A DNA stretch of 64,000 nt from JAWKZG01 sp041396125 (GCA_041396125.1 JAWKZG010000018.1:57191-121190); one strand, 5' to 3'; shown: positions 23,311 to 33,140, counted from the stretch's first letter. Made by a program: numbers and translations. Notes: a model not told the origin generated them from the sequence alone.

Positions 23311-24625
23311 TCAGCATCCGTCGCCGGCTCCTCCGGTGCCGCTGTCTGCCGGGGTTACCGGTTGCACCGGCGTAACGACGGGCGTCTCGGGCTGTGTTTG
23401 CGCCGCTGGACTGGCGTTCTCGGCCGTGGCGTCCTCGGCCGGTTTTTCCTCCGGTTTCAGCAGATCTTCCAGGCGTTTGCTGACGCTCTGGTATTTGTAC
23501 TGTGAAACCGCAAACACCCAGGGTTTGAGTTGGGCGTCGAGTTCGGCCATCTGTTGCGCCAATTGCTCGGCATCGGGGGCTTTATCGGCGTCCGTATCGG
23601 ATTCAGCAGCGTCTGCCTCTGCAGTTTCAGCCGCAGCCTCGTCGTTTGCTGCACTCTCCGTATCGTCTGCAGATTTATCCGCTGAATCATCAGTAGTCGC
23701 CGGCTCGGCTTTGGGCCGGAACTGCTCAAACTGATCGGCATCAAACGCGGCTTGCAGATGCAGATAGTAATTGTCGTCCTGCTGAAACCCCTGCAGCGTG
23801 ATTTTCCGGCCATCGAAGGTGTAGTATTCAGTGACGACCGGCTCGGCGTCGGCGGGGTTCAGCTGCTCGACCGTGCTGACATCTTCCAGCCGCAGATTGC
23901 TGAGTGCATTGCCGATAGGATTGGCCACGGTGTCGTGACTGAGCTCGCGCCCTTCCAGCAGATTAAACAGCTTGAAGTTGGTATCGCTGCGCCCGCTTTT
24001 GTACACCGTGAACTGTTCACCGTCAGGATGTTTGATCACTACTTTCTGCACTTGCCCGGCGGGAATGGCCACAATCGGCTGCCGTGCCCAGCGCTGCACA
24101 TCATCGGCCGGTACCAGACTGCCGCTGATCAACAGACTTTGTGCCTGATCGGCTTTACGTACATAGGTTTGTTGCTGATTGCTGCTGTTCAGCTTGCCAA
24201 CGATCAGGCTGAGCGGTTCACTGCCGCCCTCAGATCGTGCGCATGCCCTGGGCATCATCGGCACCGATATCTTCCACCCCCAGCGCTGTATAACGCTCGG
24301 GGCTGCTGGTTTTGGTTTCGACGATTTTGGCATCAACCAGGGTGCTCAGAAGCTCACGCAGGGTATCCAGCGAGGCCGGGTAATTGTCTTTATTGGCCAA
24401 TACCCAGCCCTGCTCGGTGTGCTTCAGCTCAACCACCGGGGTATCTCCCGCCTTGACGATGCGAATCAGATTGACATCGTTAATCTGGTCGGCCAGTTGC
24501 GGATACAACAGAGCTGGCTCAGAGGCGGCTGTTGGCGCGCCTTGCTGTTGCGGCTTGAGTTGCACTACGCCGTACACCGCCGCGCCGGCCAGAATAAGCA
24601 GTACCAGTAAGGTTTTCCAATTCAT
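23311..24625 (-). CDS. DUF4340-type protein of a Gld-like ABC system, one frameshift
   Basis: About 437 residues when the frame break near 24235-24245 is bridged. An N-terminal membrane helix (WKTLLVLLILAGAAVYGVV) is followed by the DUF4340 region, a mostly beta periplasmic domain that is usually the last gene of a GldA-GldF-GldG-like ABC operon. Residues near 250-310 are a low-complexity Asp/Glu/Ala tract, and the tail is Pro/Thr-rich. It starts 10 bp after the GldG-like gene. Unlike most breaks here, this one needs a two-base loss or a one-base gain. It probably sits in the inner membrane with the other three proteins. Confidence 0.85.
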
Positions 24626-24635
24626 AACATGCTCC

Positions 24636-26564
24636 TTAAGCTGCTGGCCGATGACGGCGCGAGCGGACCAGCAAGGCCATAATCAATGCAAACACCGTGA
24701 GCAGGATAGGAATCAGGCCGATGTTAATAAATTTCAGCCAGTTGCCCAGGGTTTCGATGCCCTGATCAAGGTCGCGCCGAACCTGACGCAGGTCTTTGCG
24801 GATTTCCAGTTTGCGCTGCTGGAATTTTTCCACCTCAGCCCGTTGCTCAGGGGTCAGGATCAGTGATTGCGCGCCGCCTTGATCCTGGCGGTTTTGCTGT
24901 AATTCAGTCAGCTTGGCTTCGGTGTCCTGCAATTCAGCTTGCAGCTCCTGCTCCTTGACCCGGAATTTGGCATCGGCTTCGCGCTCCAGGGCCTGCACGG
25001 TCGTGAATGGCCGGCTGGAGGTGGCGCGGCTGCGCATCGAGATCAAATCGCTGTTGCCCAGCAGGTTATCCACCGAGTTGGCAATGAAGTCGCCGTTATT
25101 GGCCCAGGCCGATACCAGCCGCTGGCCGAAAAAGTTCTGTGACCGCACCCACAGGCGATCCGTCAGAATATCGGTGTCAGCGACCAGGATGATATTGATC
25201 GGGCCTTTGGACTGGGCCAGATGAGCGCTGTCGGACGCTTCTGCTGCCGTGTCCTGGTTGCTCCCGGTTTCGCCTTCAGCGCTGTCATCCTGGGGTTTGC
25301 CATCCGGGAAGGCACTGCTGACTTCACCGCTCAGGCGGGCCGCGATGGTGTAGGGTTCACCGGTTTCCTGAAAGCCTTTGGCCAGTTCTGACGGATCAGG
25401 CAGGAAACGGGCTTTGGTAGCGTCAATCGGACCGGCAAAGGTGCTGGAATGAATCAGCGGTGTCAGGCTCAGCTTGGAATCCTGCGCCAGTTTAAAAAAG
25501 CCACTCATGGCGACATTAATGGTGCTGAGGTCAGCCGTGATCACATCGCTGGTATCCAGGCCGCTTTTTTCGATGCTCAGAATGCCCAGATGCCGGACAG
25601 GTGGCTTGTCGGCGCTGACCGATACAGAGAGTGCATAACCGGAATCACCGATGATCTGGTCTTTGTTGTACTCAATCCCCCAGGCTTTGAACAGGTCCGG
25701 CAGATCCGATGATTTTTCGGCAAACATGGCACCTGGATCGTTCGGGTTGAGCGGAGTTTCCAGCTCAGCCTGCGGATCGACGAAGAACATGGCATGGCCA
25801 CCGCCCAGCACATATTGGTCAATGGCATAACGGGTTTTTTCACTGAGATTTTTCGGATGTACCACCATCAGTACTCGTACATCGTCATCGATCTGGTCGA
25901 TATCGCCGCCCAGAACCCGCACATCAAACAACTGCTGCAGCTGTTCGTAAATCACCCAGGGTTGGCCGGGCTGACGGGTCATGGGGTCAAATCCGCCGGT
26001 CATCGGCAGCGAACTGATCAGGGCCAGTACCGGTTTTTCGGGATTGGCCAGGTTGTAAATCAGCTTGGTCAGATCGTATTCCAGAAAGGCTTCTTTATCC
26101 GGCTGGAAAAACGGTACGACGGATAAGCCATCAGTAGAGTTGGTGCCGGCCAGACCAAAATAAACGGTCTGGTTATTGGCACCAACCGGAATGGACTGCA
26201 AGCCAAACTGGGCCGCGCGATCCTCGTCTTCGGAAAAGGGCAGGGGATCGATAACATGCAGGTTCAGCTGGCCTTTGGACACCTGCACAAATTCATCCAG
26301 TAATTCACGTACCCGGGTGGCGTAAGTCCGCAGGACCGGGATATCGCGGCTGGCGCGTTCCGAGTAGAAAAAATACAGATTAATCGGTTCGTCGATGTCA
26401 CCCAGAATATTCCGGGTTCCCTCGGACAAGGTGTACAGATGGTTCTCGGTCAGGTCCAGACGGGCGCCGCGCAGAAACATGTTGCTCAATATGATCAACG
26501 CTACAAATAGCACCGCCAGCACCAGCAGCGAACCCGTGGTCAGGGTAGTCCGTGTTGCGCTCAT
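24636..26564 (-). CDS. GldG-like auxiliary protein of an ABC transport system
   Basis: A 642-residue membrane protein. A first helix near residues 12-30 leads into the motif LTENHLYTLSEGTRNIL typical of GldG-like proteins. A long periplasmic region follows (residues 50 to about 600), with a predicted coiled coil in the EADAKFRVKEQELQAELQD stretch. A second helix lies just before the Arg-rich C-terminus. In flavobacteria GldG works with GldA and GldF in gliding, but in gammaproteobacteria the same gene set occurs without gliding and its substrate is unknown. It lies between the permease (11 bp upstream) and the DUF4340 gene. Confidence 0.9.
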   Translation of the reverse strand: MSATRTTLTTGSLLVLAVLFVALIILSNMFLRGARLDLTENHLYTLSEGTRNILGDIDEPINLYFFYSERASRDIPVLRTYATRVRELLDEFVQVSKGQLNLHVIDPLPFSEDEDRAAQFGLQSIPVGANNQTVYFGLAGTNSTDGLSVVPFFQPDKEAFLEYDLTKLIYNLANPEKPVLALISSLPMTGGFDPMTRQPGQPWVIYEQLQQLFDVRVLGGDIDQIDDDVRVLMVVHPKNLSEKTRYAIDQYVLGGGHAMFFVDPQAELETPLNPNDPGAMFAEKSSDLPDLFKAWGIEYNKDQIIGDSGYALSVSVSADKPPVRHLGILSIEKSGLDTSDVITADLSTINVAMSGFFKLAQDSKLSLTPLIHSSTFAGPIDATKARFLPDPSELAKGFQETGEPYTIAARLSGEVSSAFPDGKPQDDSAEGETGSNQDTAAEASDSAHLAQSKGPINIILVADTDILTDRLWVRSQNFFGQRLVSAWANNGDFIANSVDNLLGNSDLISMRSRATSSRPFTTVQALEREADAKFRVKEQELQAELQDTEAKLTELQQNRQDQGGAQSLILTPEQRAEVEKFQQRKLEIRKDLRQVRRDLDQGIETLGNWLKFINIGLIPILLTVFALIMALLVRSRRHRPAA

Positions 26565-26575
26565 TTTAGTGCTCC

Positions 26576-27310
26576 TTAAGCTGCTTTCTTAGAGTCGATG
26601 ACCACAGCACTGGCCATGAGCCAGAACGCGATCACCAGCACGAAATAAATGACATTGCGCAGATCCAGCACACCTTTGCTGATGGCCTGGAAATTGGTCA
26701 GGAAACTGAACGAGGCCACGGTGTCCACCAGCCATTGCGGCAGCCAGCCGCTGAAAACATCCAGCACCAGATCAAAGCCGCTGAGCAGGAACAGAAAACA
26801 GATCATGACCGTAATAATGAACGCGATGACCTGATTGCGGGTGGTAGCGGAAATACAGGTGCCGATAGCCAGGAACGCGCCTGCCATCAGGAAACTGCCC
26901 AGATAGGCGGCCAGGATAATGCCGTTATCAGGGTTGCCCAGATAATTGACCGTGATCCAGATCGGAAACGTCAGCGCCAGTGCCAGACCGGCAAATACCC
27001 AGGCAGCCAGAAATTTGCCCAGTACCGCCTGCAGCATGGTGACCGGTAAAGTCAGCAGCAGCTCGATGCTGCCCGATTTGCGCTCTTCGGACCATAAGCG
27101 CATGGAAATTGCCGGGATCAGAAACAGATAGAGCCAGGGGTGGAAGGAAAAAAACGGCTGTAAATCCGCTTGCCCGCGCTCGTAGAAATTGCCCAGGTAG
27201 AAAGTCAAAGCACCGGCCAGAATCAGAAAAATCACGATAAAGACATAAGCGACCGGGGTTGCGAAATAACTCGCCAGCTCGCGCCGGAAGATAGTCAGGA
27301 TAGCGCTCAT
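26576..27310 (-). CDS. ABC transporter permease, GldF-like (ABC-2 family)
   Basis: A 244-residue inner-membrane protein with six predicted helices of the ABC-2 permease type. The N-terminal helix is preceded by LTIFRRELASYFATPVAYVF, and MRLWSEERKSGSIELLLTLPV is the cytoplasmic coupling segment commonly seen in this family. The start overlaps the ATPase gene by 4 bp. It should form the channel for the ATPase encoded upstream. Confidence 0.92.
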   Translation of the reverse strand: MSAILTIFRRELASYFATPVAYVFIVIFLILAGALTFYLGNFYERGQADLQPFFSFHPWLYLFLIPAISMRLWSEERKSGSIELLLTLPVTMLQAVLGKFLAAWVFAGLALALTFPIWITVNYLGNPDNGIILAAYLGSFLMAGAFLAIGTCISATTRNQVIAFIITVMICFLFLLSGFDLVLDVFSGWLPQWLVDTVASFSFLTNFQAISKGVLDLRNVIYFVLVIAFWLMASAVVIDSKKAA

Positions 27311-28032
27311 GCGGCCACCTCGCTCAGGGTGACAGAACGGAAATAATCTTCCAGCTTGCCGGTGGAGGATTGCTGCTCCAGTGCTTGCGGCGTGTCGTCA
27401 GCCACAATCCGGCCCCGGGCGATGATGATCGCACGGCTGCATACGGCATCGACCTCTTCCAGAATATGCGTCGAGATGACGATGATTTTGTCTTTGGACA
27501 TGGCGTTGATCAGGCTGCGGACTTCGTGCTTTTGATTCGGGTCCAGCCCGTCTGTTGGTTCGTCCAGGATCAAAACCTGCGGATCATGCAAAATAGCCTG
27601 GGCCAGCCCGACCCGGCGTTTAAAACCTTTGGACAGGGTCTCGATCGGTTGGCGCAGCACGTGCTCCAGCTGCAGTTGGCCGATCACTGTCTCCAGTCGG
27701 GCGTTACGGTGCTCACCCCGCAAGCCGCGGATATCGGCGATAAAATTCAAAAACTGCCAGGGTGTCATCTCACCATAACAGGGCGCGCCTTCCGGCAGAT
27801 AGCCCATACAGGCTTTCGCCTTGATGGGTTGAGAGTCAATCCGGTAGCCGCAAACTTCTGCCCAGCCGGCGCTGGGCGTCAGAAAGCCGGTAATCATTTT
27901 CATGGTGGTAGATTTGCCCGCCCCGTTCGGGCCGAGAAAACCAAGTACCTCACCGGGTTCAACTGAAAAACTCAGTGCATCCACGGCGGTCAGGCCACCA
28001 TAGGTTTTTGTGAGTGAGTGGGTTTTGATCAT
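27307..28032 (-). CDS. ABC transporter ATP-binding protein, GldA-like
   Basis: A 241-residue ATPase with Walker A GPNGAGKSTT, signature LSKGFKRRVGLAQ, Walker B VLILDEPTDGLD and the switch His in ISTHILEE. The ATG at 28032 follows AGGAG by 6 nt and gives the usual start; longer in-frame starts are unlikely. It is the first gene of a four-gene operon (ATPase, ABC-2 permease, GldG-like, DUF4340). Confidence 0.93.
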   Translation of the reverse strand: MIKTHSLTKTYGGLTAVDALSFSVEPGEVLGFLGPNGAGKSTTMKMITGFLTPSAGWAEVCGYRIDSQPIKAKACMGYLPEGAPCYGEMTPWQFLNFIADIRGLRGEHRNARLETVIGQLQLEHVLRQPIETLSKGFKRRVGLAQAILHDPQVLILDEPTDGLDPNQKHEVRSLINAMSKDKIIVISTHILEEVDAVCSRAIIIARGRIVADDTPQALEQQSSTGKLEDYFRSVTLSEVAA

Positions 28033-28147
28033 AGACCGCTCCTGCATCTATTCGGTTATTCGAACGCTAGAAGAGAGTAAGGTTAGTGTTTATTTTTAAA
28101 CGGTCTTGCAACCGCGTCGAATGGGAGCGTGTTTTAGCAAATTCGAT

Positions 28148-28184
28148 GCGCGCCTGCTGTTACCAAAAGGTAAGATAGGCGCGC
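28148..28184. repeat. Imperfect hairpin between the entericidin and ABC genes
   Basis: GCGCGCCT, then TTACC, pair with GGTAA and AGGCGCGC around an AAAA loop, with a small internal bubble. No T-run follows on either strand. It may still end the entericidin transcript or be an intergenic repeat. Confidence 0.4.
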
Positions 28185-28254
28185 CAGAGAAGGGGGCAGT
28201 CGAGGGGAATATTGCGGAAACAAGCGGCGGGCAAGGGTATGCCTGCGTTGTTTG

Positions 28255-28413
28255 CTAGTAGGTTTTTTCTTTCTCGGCCGTTTTGTCGATTTTACTGCCT
28301 GCGGCCTGGATGTCTTCGCCTACGCCTTCAATGGTATTGCATGCGCCCAGTACCAGCGGTAGCAGAAGTGCCGCGATCAAAGGCAGGTATTTACTCAGCG
28401 TACGGTGTTGCAT
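28255..28413 (-). CDS. Entericidin-family small lipoprotein
   Basis: A 52-residue lipoprotein. A hydrophobic signal leads to the lipobox LVLGAC, followed by NTIEGVGEDIQAAGSKIDKTAEK, the amphipathic motif of the entericidin A/B family. The ATG at 28413 follows GGAG by about 9 nt; a longer frame upstream lacks signal features. In E. coli the entericidins form a stress-related antidote/toxin lipoprotein pair; here only one copy is present. Confidence 0.88.
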   Translation of the reverse strand: MQHRTLSKYLPLIAALLLPLVLGACNTIEGVGEDIQAAGSKIDKTAEKEKTY

Positions 28414-28525
28414 GGTAGCGGTCTCCAGTCGTGTCAATGATGAAATATATAAGGCGAATCATACATCGAATTCAAAGGGCTACGATAGTACTTACACCTA
28501 TCTGCCAACTTGATTAAACAGCGTG

Positions 28526-29740
28526 TTACAGCTCTTCGTCGACATAAGCGATGTGCTGGAAATAATTCTGGCCTTCAAAGGATGCCCCGAGCGAGCCGAT
28601 CAGCATGCCCAGCGAGGCCACCAGCTGGCTCAAGGCGATGTAATTGCTCAGTTGAACCGGTTTGCTGCCACTGGTGACCCATTCCGCGACCAGCCTGGCG
28701 TTGAATAATAATTCCGACAGGCTCAGCACCAGCGCGAACAGCAGTAGATACGTCGTCAGCATGCCGAGCAACACCACCAGACTGATAGCGACATTGGTTT
28801 GCACTGTTTGCTCTGTTAACGCCCGGCGGCTGCGGCGCAGTAGCAGTTTTTGCCGCTTCAGTATAAAAATGCTGGCGATGCTCAAGGCGGTCAATGAAAA
28901 AAATGTGATAAAAGGCTGGTTCTGGCTCATGCCGACTTCCCAGGCTTCAGCCGTCATCAGCATAATCAGCAAGGTGGACAGGGCACCGGTGGTCAGACGA
29001 CTGAGCCGGAACGGAAACTCCCAGGGTCGGGCCTGCAGTACTGCACTGCGGATTTCGTCACGCAAACGCCAGGTCGCACGCAGATAGAAAACGAACAGAT
29101 TGGTCGGCTGTGTGTATTCTTCTTCCAGACGCACATCGGCGATATCAGCGAGTTCTTCCGCCAGCAGATTTTGCTCGCTGATATGGTAATCCTGCATCTG
29201 GTCCAGATCGGACACTTCATCGGGCTGAAACATCACACTGCTGTTGGCATCGCTGTGCGGCACCCCGTTCAGATCACCCAGTAAATGCAGCGCCAGCGCC
29301 CGCAGCCGCCGTCCTAATACGATGCCAGGGTCATCTGGCGGCTGGCCGCGTTCCAGTTCCGATTGCGGTGCCAGCCGGGATAATGACACCACCGCAACCG
29401 CCAGTGCCTGCGAGGGCACGGCCAGCGTATAGGCTTTGTAATAACTGTTCAGATCAGCACTGGTCAGGACCAGCGCAAAATCCCAGCTATGACTGTCGCG
29501 TTCGCGCAGACCATCGCGCAGCAGCGGCGCAGCCTCAGCTGACGGACCACGAAAATAGGCAGGTTTGTAGAGTAAAGGTAACTGCCATTGAAACTGCGGG
29601 AAACTGGCACGTAAATAATCCTGCAGCTGATCACGCGCCTGCATGATGGCATCGAGTTCCAGTTCACTGAAACGACCTGCCAGCACCCAGCCGATCTCAA
29701 TCAGTCGGGCACGGCTTTTGTCATTATTCTGCGAGCTCAT
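28526..29740 (-). CDS. Membrane protein of unknown function with a large cytoplasmic N-terminal domain
   Basis: A 404-residue protein I do not recognise. Residues 1 to about 230 are soluble, rich in Leu, Asp and Arg. Four hydrophobic segments then follow, near residues 245-262, 275-295, 318-345 and 362-385. There is no signal peptide, so the N-terminus should be cytoplasmic. The region near 90-125 (WDFALVLTSADLNSYYKAYTL) looks globular. It is followed by the entericidin gene and preceded by a divergent MFS transporter. Confidence 0.75.
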   Translation of the reverse strand: MSSQNNDKSRARLIEIGWVLAGRFSELELDAIMQARDQLQDYLRASFPQFQWQLPLLYKPAYFRGPSAEAAPLLRDGLRERDSHSWDFALVLTSADLNSYYKAYTLAVPSQALAVAVVSLSRLAPQSELERGQPPDDPGIVLGRRLRALALHLLGDLNGVPHSDANSSVMFQPDEVSDLDQMQDYHISEQNLLAEELADIADVRLEEEYTQPTNLFVFYLRATWRLRDEIRSAVLQARPWEFPFRLSRLTTGALSTLLIMLMTAEAWEVGMSQNQPFITFFSLTALSIASIFILKRQKLLLRRSRRALTEQTVQTNVAISLVVLLGMLTTYLLLFALVLSLSELLFNARLVAEWVTSGSKPVQLSNYIALSQLVASLGMLIGSLGASFEGQNYFQHIAYVDEEL

Positions 29741-29854
29741 GTAGGCGTTGTCTCCTGTTGGCTGCCAAAGATGCTATTTAGCGGCGGACGATGCTTCTGG
29801 TATCGTTGCATTTAATTCAACCGGAGTCGGCGGGGCACCACCCATGATGCCGCT

Positions 29855-31198
29855 ATGCTCCTGTCAGCCGAGGATAATAGACAGATCATGGTGACTGATG
29901 TTGCAAACAGCAAGCTTAACCAACTTTATCAGTATTTGGTGGATGAAGAAGATGCCCGTGTTTGCAAGGACATCCCTGAGCAGGCCTGCCATTATGTCCC
30001 GCTCAATTTTTTTGCCTTTATTATCGCTAATGCACTGACCAAGCTGGGGGACGAGCTGAGCAACCCCAAGACGGTGCTGGCCTGGTTGTTTAGCGTAGTG
30101 CAGGCACCAGTCGCTCTGGTAGGGCTGCTGGTACCGATCCGCGAATCCGGCTCCATGCTGCCACAGTTGCTCATTGCCGCCTATGTGAGGCGGCTGGCGG
30201 TGCGCAAATGGGTGTGGGTAGGCGGCAGTGTATTGCAATGTGTAGCAGTGCTGGGCATGGGACTGGTGGCCTTTACCCTGCACGGTGCGGCAGCGGGCTG
30301 GTCGATTATTGCACTGCTGGTGCTGTTCAGCCTGGCGCGTGGTCTGTGTTCGGTTGCACATAAGGATGTCCTGGGCAAAGCCATACCGAAAACGCGGCGC
30401 GGCCGGTTGACCGGGTATGCCAGCAGTGTGGCTGGATTGCTGGCGCTGGGGGTTGGCGTTTTTCTGACCAGCCAGGGTGATGCCGCCGATAGCTTCTATG
30501 GATTTTTGCTGGCAGCGGCCGGGGCGTTATGGCTTTTAGCCGCGGCGGTATTTGCGCTGGTGCAAGAGCAACCCGGTGCGACCGACGGCGGTGGTAATGC
30601 CCTGCACGAAGCGGTACACAGTCTGGCTTTGCTGCGAACGGACAGCGATTTCCGGCGTTTTGTTATCGTGCGCTCACTGTTGTTATGTTCCGCACTCAGT
30701 GCACCGTACTATGTGATTCTGGCCAGTGAACGCGGTGTGGCGGATATCAGCACGCTGGGCTGGTTTGTGGTGGCCAATGGCCTGGCGTCCAGCCTGAGTG
30801 CACCATTCTGGGGTCGACTGGCTGATGCCTCCAGTAAAACCGTTATGGTTCGTGCCGCCTTGCTGACCGCTGGACTGGGCTTGCTGGTGGCGGTACTGAG
30901 TGTGTTTCTGCCCGCCCTGGTGGCGCAGACCGGGTTTTATCCGGCCGCTTATTTTGTGCTCGGCATTGCCCACAGTGGCGTACGTCTGGGCCGCAAGACC
31001 TATATCGTCGATATGGCCGGCGGCAACAAACGCACTGATTATGTCGCAGTCAGCAATACCGTGATCGGTCTGGTTTTGCTGGGTACCGGTCTGATCGGTG
31101 CCCTGGCCGGACTGGTATCGGCCCTGGGGGTGATTGTCATGCTGTCGCTACTGGGCCTGGCCGGGGCACTATTGGGGCGTCGCCTGCCTGAGGTTTAA
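29855..31198 (+). CDS. Major facilitator superfamily transporter
   Basis: A 447-residue permease with about twelve membrane helices. The first helix is preceded by a 40-residue cytoplasmic segment. The loop after helix 2 carries IRESGSMLPQLLIAAYVRR, an MFS-like hinge, and the mid-protein break near residue 235 (VQEQPGATDGGGNA) is the central cytoplasmic loop. An ATG at 29888 is a possible alternative start. The substrate is unknown. It is transcribed away from the unknown membrane protein at 28526-29740. Confidence 0.85.
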   Translation: MLLSAEDNRQIMVTDVANSKLNQLYQYLVDEEDARVCKDIPEQACHYVPLNFFAFIIANALTKLGDELSNPKTVLAWLFSVVQAPVALVGLLVPIRESGSMLPQLLIAAYVRRLAVRKWVWVGGSVLQCVAVLGMGLVAFTLHGAAAGWSIIALLVLFSLARGLCSVAHKDVLGKAIPKTRRGRLTGYASSVAGLLALGVGVFLTSQGDAADSFYGFLLAAAGALWLLAAAVFALVQEQPGATDGGGNALHEAVHSLALLRTDSDFRRFVIVRSLLLCSALSAPYYVILASERGVADISTLGWFVVANGLASSLSAPFWGRLADASSKTVMVRAALLTAGLGLLVAVLSVFLPALVAQTGFYPAAYFVLGIAHSGVRLGRKTYIVDMAGGNKRTDYVAVSNTVIGLVLLGTGLIGALAGLVSALGVIVMLSLLGLAGALLGRRLPEV

Positions 31199-31308
31199 TA
31201 CAAAAAGTGCATGATTTTGCATCGTTCACAGACAGCTAGCACTACCGTGCTCAGTTCGTCATTCCCGCGCAGGCGGGAATCCAGAAATGCTTAAGGAGCA
31301 GCAAAAAG
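31199..31308. repeat. Dispersed repeat copy B with ATTCCCGC hairpin
   Basis: Second copy of the element at 6308-6414: the same tgcatgat-ttgcat-ttcaca block and the identical ATTCCCGC-GCAG-GCGGGAATCCAG hairpin. It starts at the stop codon of the MFS gene and could serve as its transcription end. Confidence 0.7.
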
Positions 31309-31328
31309 CTGCGCCGTGCAACGGGTGC

Positions 31329-31352
31329 CGGTATTTTTGAAACAGGCTCTAA
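31329..31352. repeat. Half copy of the palindromic repeat family (copy 4)
   Basis: TATTTTTGAAACAGGCTCTAA is the right half of the family. The left CAAAAAT arm is absent. It lies between repeat copy B and the putative anti-sigma gene. Confidence 0.5.
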
Positions 31353-31367
31353 AACCTGTTGTCCGGA

Positions 31368-32153
31368 TTACTGGCCATAATAGTCAAATAATTGCCCCGC
31401 CTGTTTGCAAAGTGTTGCGATATTTTCTGTCGGAACGGCAAGGGATTCCAGCGTATCCGGTATGCTGAGAAGAGTGCGGGTTTCATTGAATGTATCGAGA
31501 GTCTCTTTGGAGGGTGCGGGCGTAGCCAGGCACATAAGACGTGCCGAGCCTGCCCAATAACCGGCTTGCCAGGCAATCTGCTGGGCATCGCTACAGTCAT
31601 CAGGACACTGTACCCCTTTGGACTGCTTAAGATATATCTCGCGCAGTTGTTGCCAGGTAGCAGAATCTGCCGGTGCTTTAGCAAGGGCCAATGACACACC
31701 TGCTGAAAACGCCTGCTGTTCACTACGGCTTGTCGCCTGTTGTGAGGCTGGACCTTTACTGCCCAACACCCAACGCTGACTATCGATGTGTTCAGGCCAG
31801 CCCAATTCATCAAGCTGCATCAGCGAATCGATTTGTTGGGATGGCAAAACAAAAAAAACCAGAGCGAGCGCAGCCGCTGCCATCGTACTGCCCAGTGTTA
31901 GCTGCCAGCTACGACGCCGTCTGGTTTTGGGGGATGGCAATGGCGCATCTGGCAAGCTGTCGAGTTCCTGCTGTAACTGCACCCACTGGTGCAATAAGGC
32001 CTGGTCTCTGGCCAAATGTGACATAATCTCACGCCGCCGTGCCGTAGACAGCTTCCCTTCACTAAGTTGTACTAATTCCTCCGCACCCGGGGGAGGACCC
32101 TGAGGTGCACTGGTACGCCATTGGCGCAGCCAATCCAAAATTTTTTGATTCAT
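31368..32153 (-). CDS. Putative membrane-bound anti-sigma factor
   Basis: A 261-residue protein from the ATG at 32153. A cytoplasmic N-terminal segment of about 95 residues has a small helical pattern (EELVQLSEGKLSTARRREIMSHLARDQALLHQW) like the zinc-free anti-sigma domains of many ECF anti-sigma factors. One membrane helix (near residues 105-125) follows the Arg run KTRRRRSW. The rest would be periplasmic and holds several Cys. It lies 76 bp after the sigma gene in the same direction, the classic sigma/anti-sigma order. No recognised anti-sigma motif (such as HxxxCxxC) is visible, so the role rests on position and topology. An upstream in-frame extension has Cys pairs but no ribosome-binding site. 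Confidence 0.6.
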   Translation of the reverse strand: MNQKILDWLRQWRTSAPQGPPPGAEELVQLSEGKLSTARRREIMSHLARDQALLHQWVQLQQELDSLPDAPLPSPKTRRRRSWQLTLGSTMAAAALALVFFVLPSQQIDSLMQLDELGWPEHIDSQRWVLGSKGPASQQATSRSEQQAFSAGVSLALAKAPADSATWQQLREIYLKQSKGVQCPDDCSDAQQIAWQAGYWAGSARLMCLATPAPSKETLDTFNETRTLLSIPDTLESLAVPTENIATLCKQAGQLFDYYGQ

Positions 32154-32200
32154 AACTTCATTACATACAGTGAACGTAACAGGTTCATTATTTTTTATAG

Positions 32201-32225
32201 ACGGACAACGACTTATTTTTTTTGC
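32201..32225 (-). promoter_or_regulatory. Degenerate copy of the cluster promoter motif (weak candidate)
   Basis: On the minus strand TGTCCGT (32207-32201) is preceded by an A-run, as in the four strong motifs, but GCAA replaces TGTC at the left half. It lies about 48 bp before the putative anti-sigma start, between the sigma and anti-sigma genes. Confidence 0.3.
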
Positions 32226-32229
32226 CGTT

Positions 32230-33014
32230 TTACTGATTATTCCAGCCCTGTTCCTTAAAATACTGCCGCAACAATTGCAGAATGCGCTCGTGGCGTCGGC
32301 GTACTTTTTGGTCTGGCAGGTTAAGCATACGCGCACATTGGGAAATTTTCAGGCCTTCGGAATAAATCAGCTGTAACAAGACATAATCTTCGTCGGTCAG
32401 CTCGTCCAGCTGGTTCGGCAGTGAACGATCAGTTGTCAGTACGCCGGCCAGGAAATGTCCAATACGTTCCAGTAGAGGACGTCCGAAAGCAGCGTGATAC
32501 GGATCGTTAGAAGGCGTGCCCGGCAAATTTTCCAAAGCCGTATCGTCTTGATGAGTAAACCCATTTCTGGTTTTTGGGTAGTTAACTGTTTGATCGTGCG
32601 AATGACGTTTTGCACATCAGCAGCACTGAGCGCAGTTTGCGCGATGATTGCATCAATAATCGTTGGTTCGAGCTGCTTTTCCAGCACGAGTCGGTTGTAA
32701 ATTTCCAGCCAGACCGCTCCTTTGCGTTTAACATCCTCCGGTGGGCGTAAGCGGCCAAAGCGTTTCCGGGCATAATCTTCAATCGTATTGCGGAAGGTAA
32801 CGATTAAATAACCCTTAGGACTGCTTTTGCCCTGATAGGCCTTGAGTATTTGCCAGTTATTGGCGGACAGAGTGGCTAGGGCTTCATTAAATGCTTGATC
32901 AGCGAGCTGTTGATCATCGGGGAACCGTTTATGCGCAATTTTTTCCAGCTGCTGCAAAAGGTTGTCAGCGCTTGAAAAAACCAACTCGTTCCATTCTACC
33001 TCCACCATTGCCAA
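32230..33014 (-). CDS. Sigma-70-family (ECF-like) RNA polymerase sigma factor, one frameshift
   Basis: About 261 residues after restoring one base at the AA of AAGACG near 32545 (AAAGAC expected). An N-terminal helical part is followed by a region-2-like segment (GYLIVTFRNTIEDYARKRFGR). A region-4-like helix-turn-helix closes the chain (LTDEDYVLLQLIYSEGLKISQCARMLNLPDQKVRRRHERIL). It is shorter than group 1-3 sigmas and longer than a typical ECF factor. The kinase operon terminator (33141-33170) lies between it and the upstream gene, so it has its own promoter. I infer that it directs transcription of the caspase cluster. Confidence 0.75.
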
Positions 33015-33140
33015 AAACCTTAATTAGCACTGTTTGTAAAGAATTGTAATTTGACAATAGCCTTAAATTCGATGAACGGCAAGTGCTACGGTAGGGAGGT
33101 AATCGGAGGGTTTCAAAAAAATGACGAAGTGTAATAGAGT

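Noticed and set aside
23311..24625. Programmed ribosomal frameshift in the DUF4340 gene
   Set aside because: No slippery heptamer or downstream structure is visible at the break; an error is simpler.
24636..28032. True gliding-motility system
   Set aside because: Only the GldA/F/G-like ABC part is present and it occurs widely in non-gliding gammaproteobacteria.
32230..33014. Two separate regulators instead of one sigma factor
   Set aside because: Restoring one A joins region 2 and region 4 into a sensible single chain, and the second frame has no start signal.
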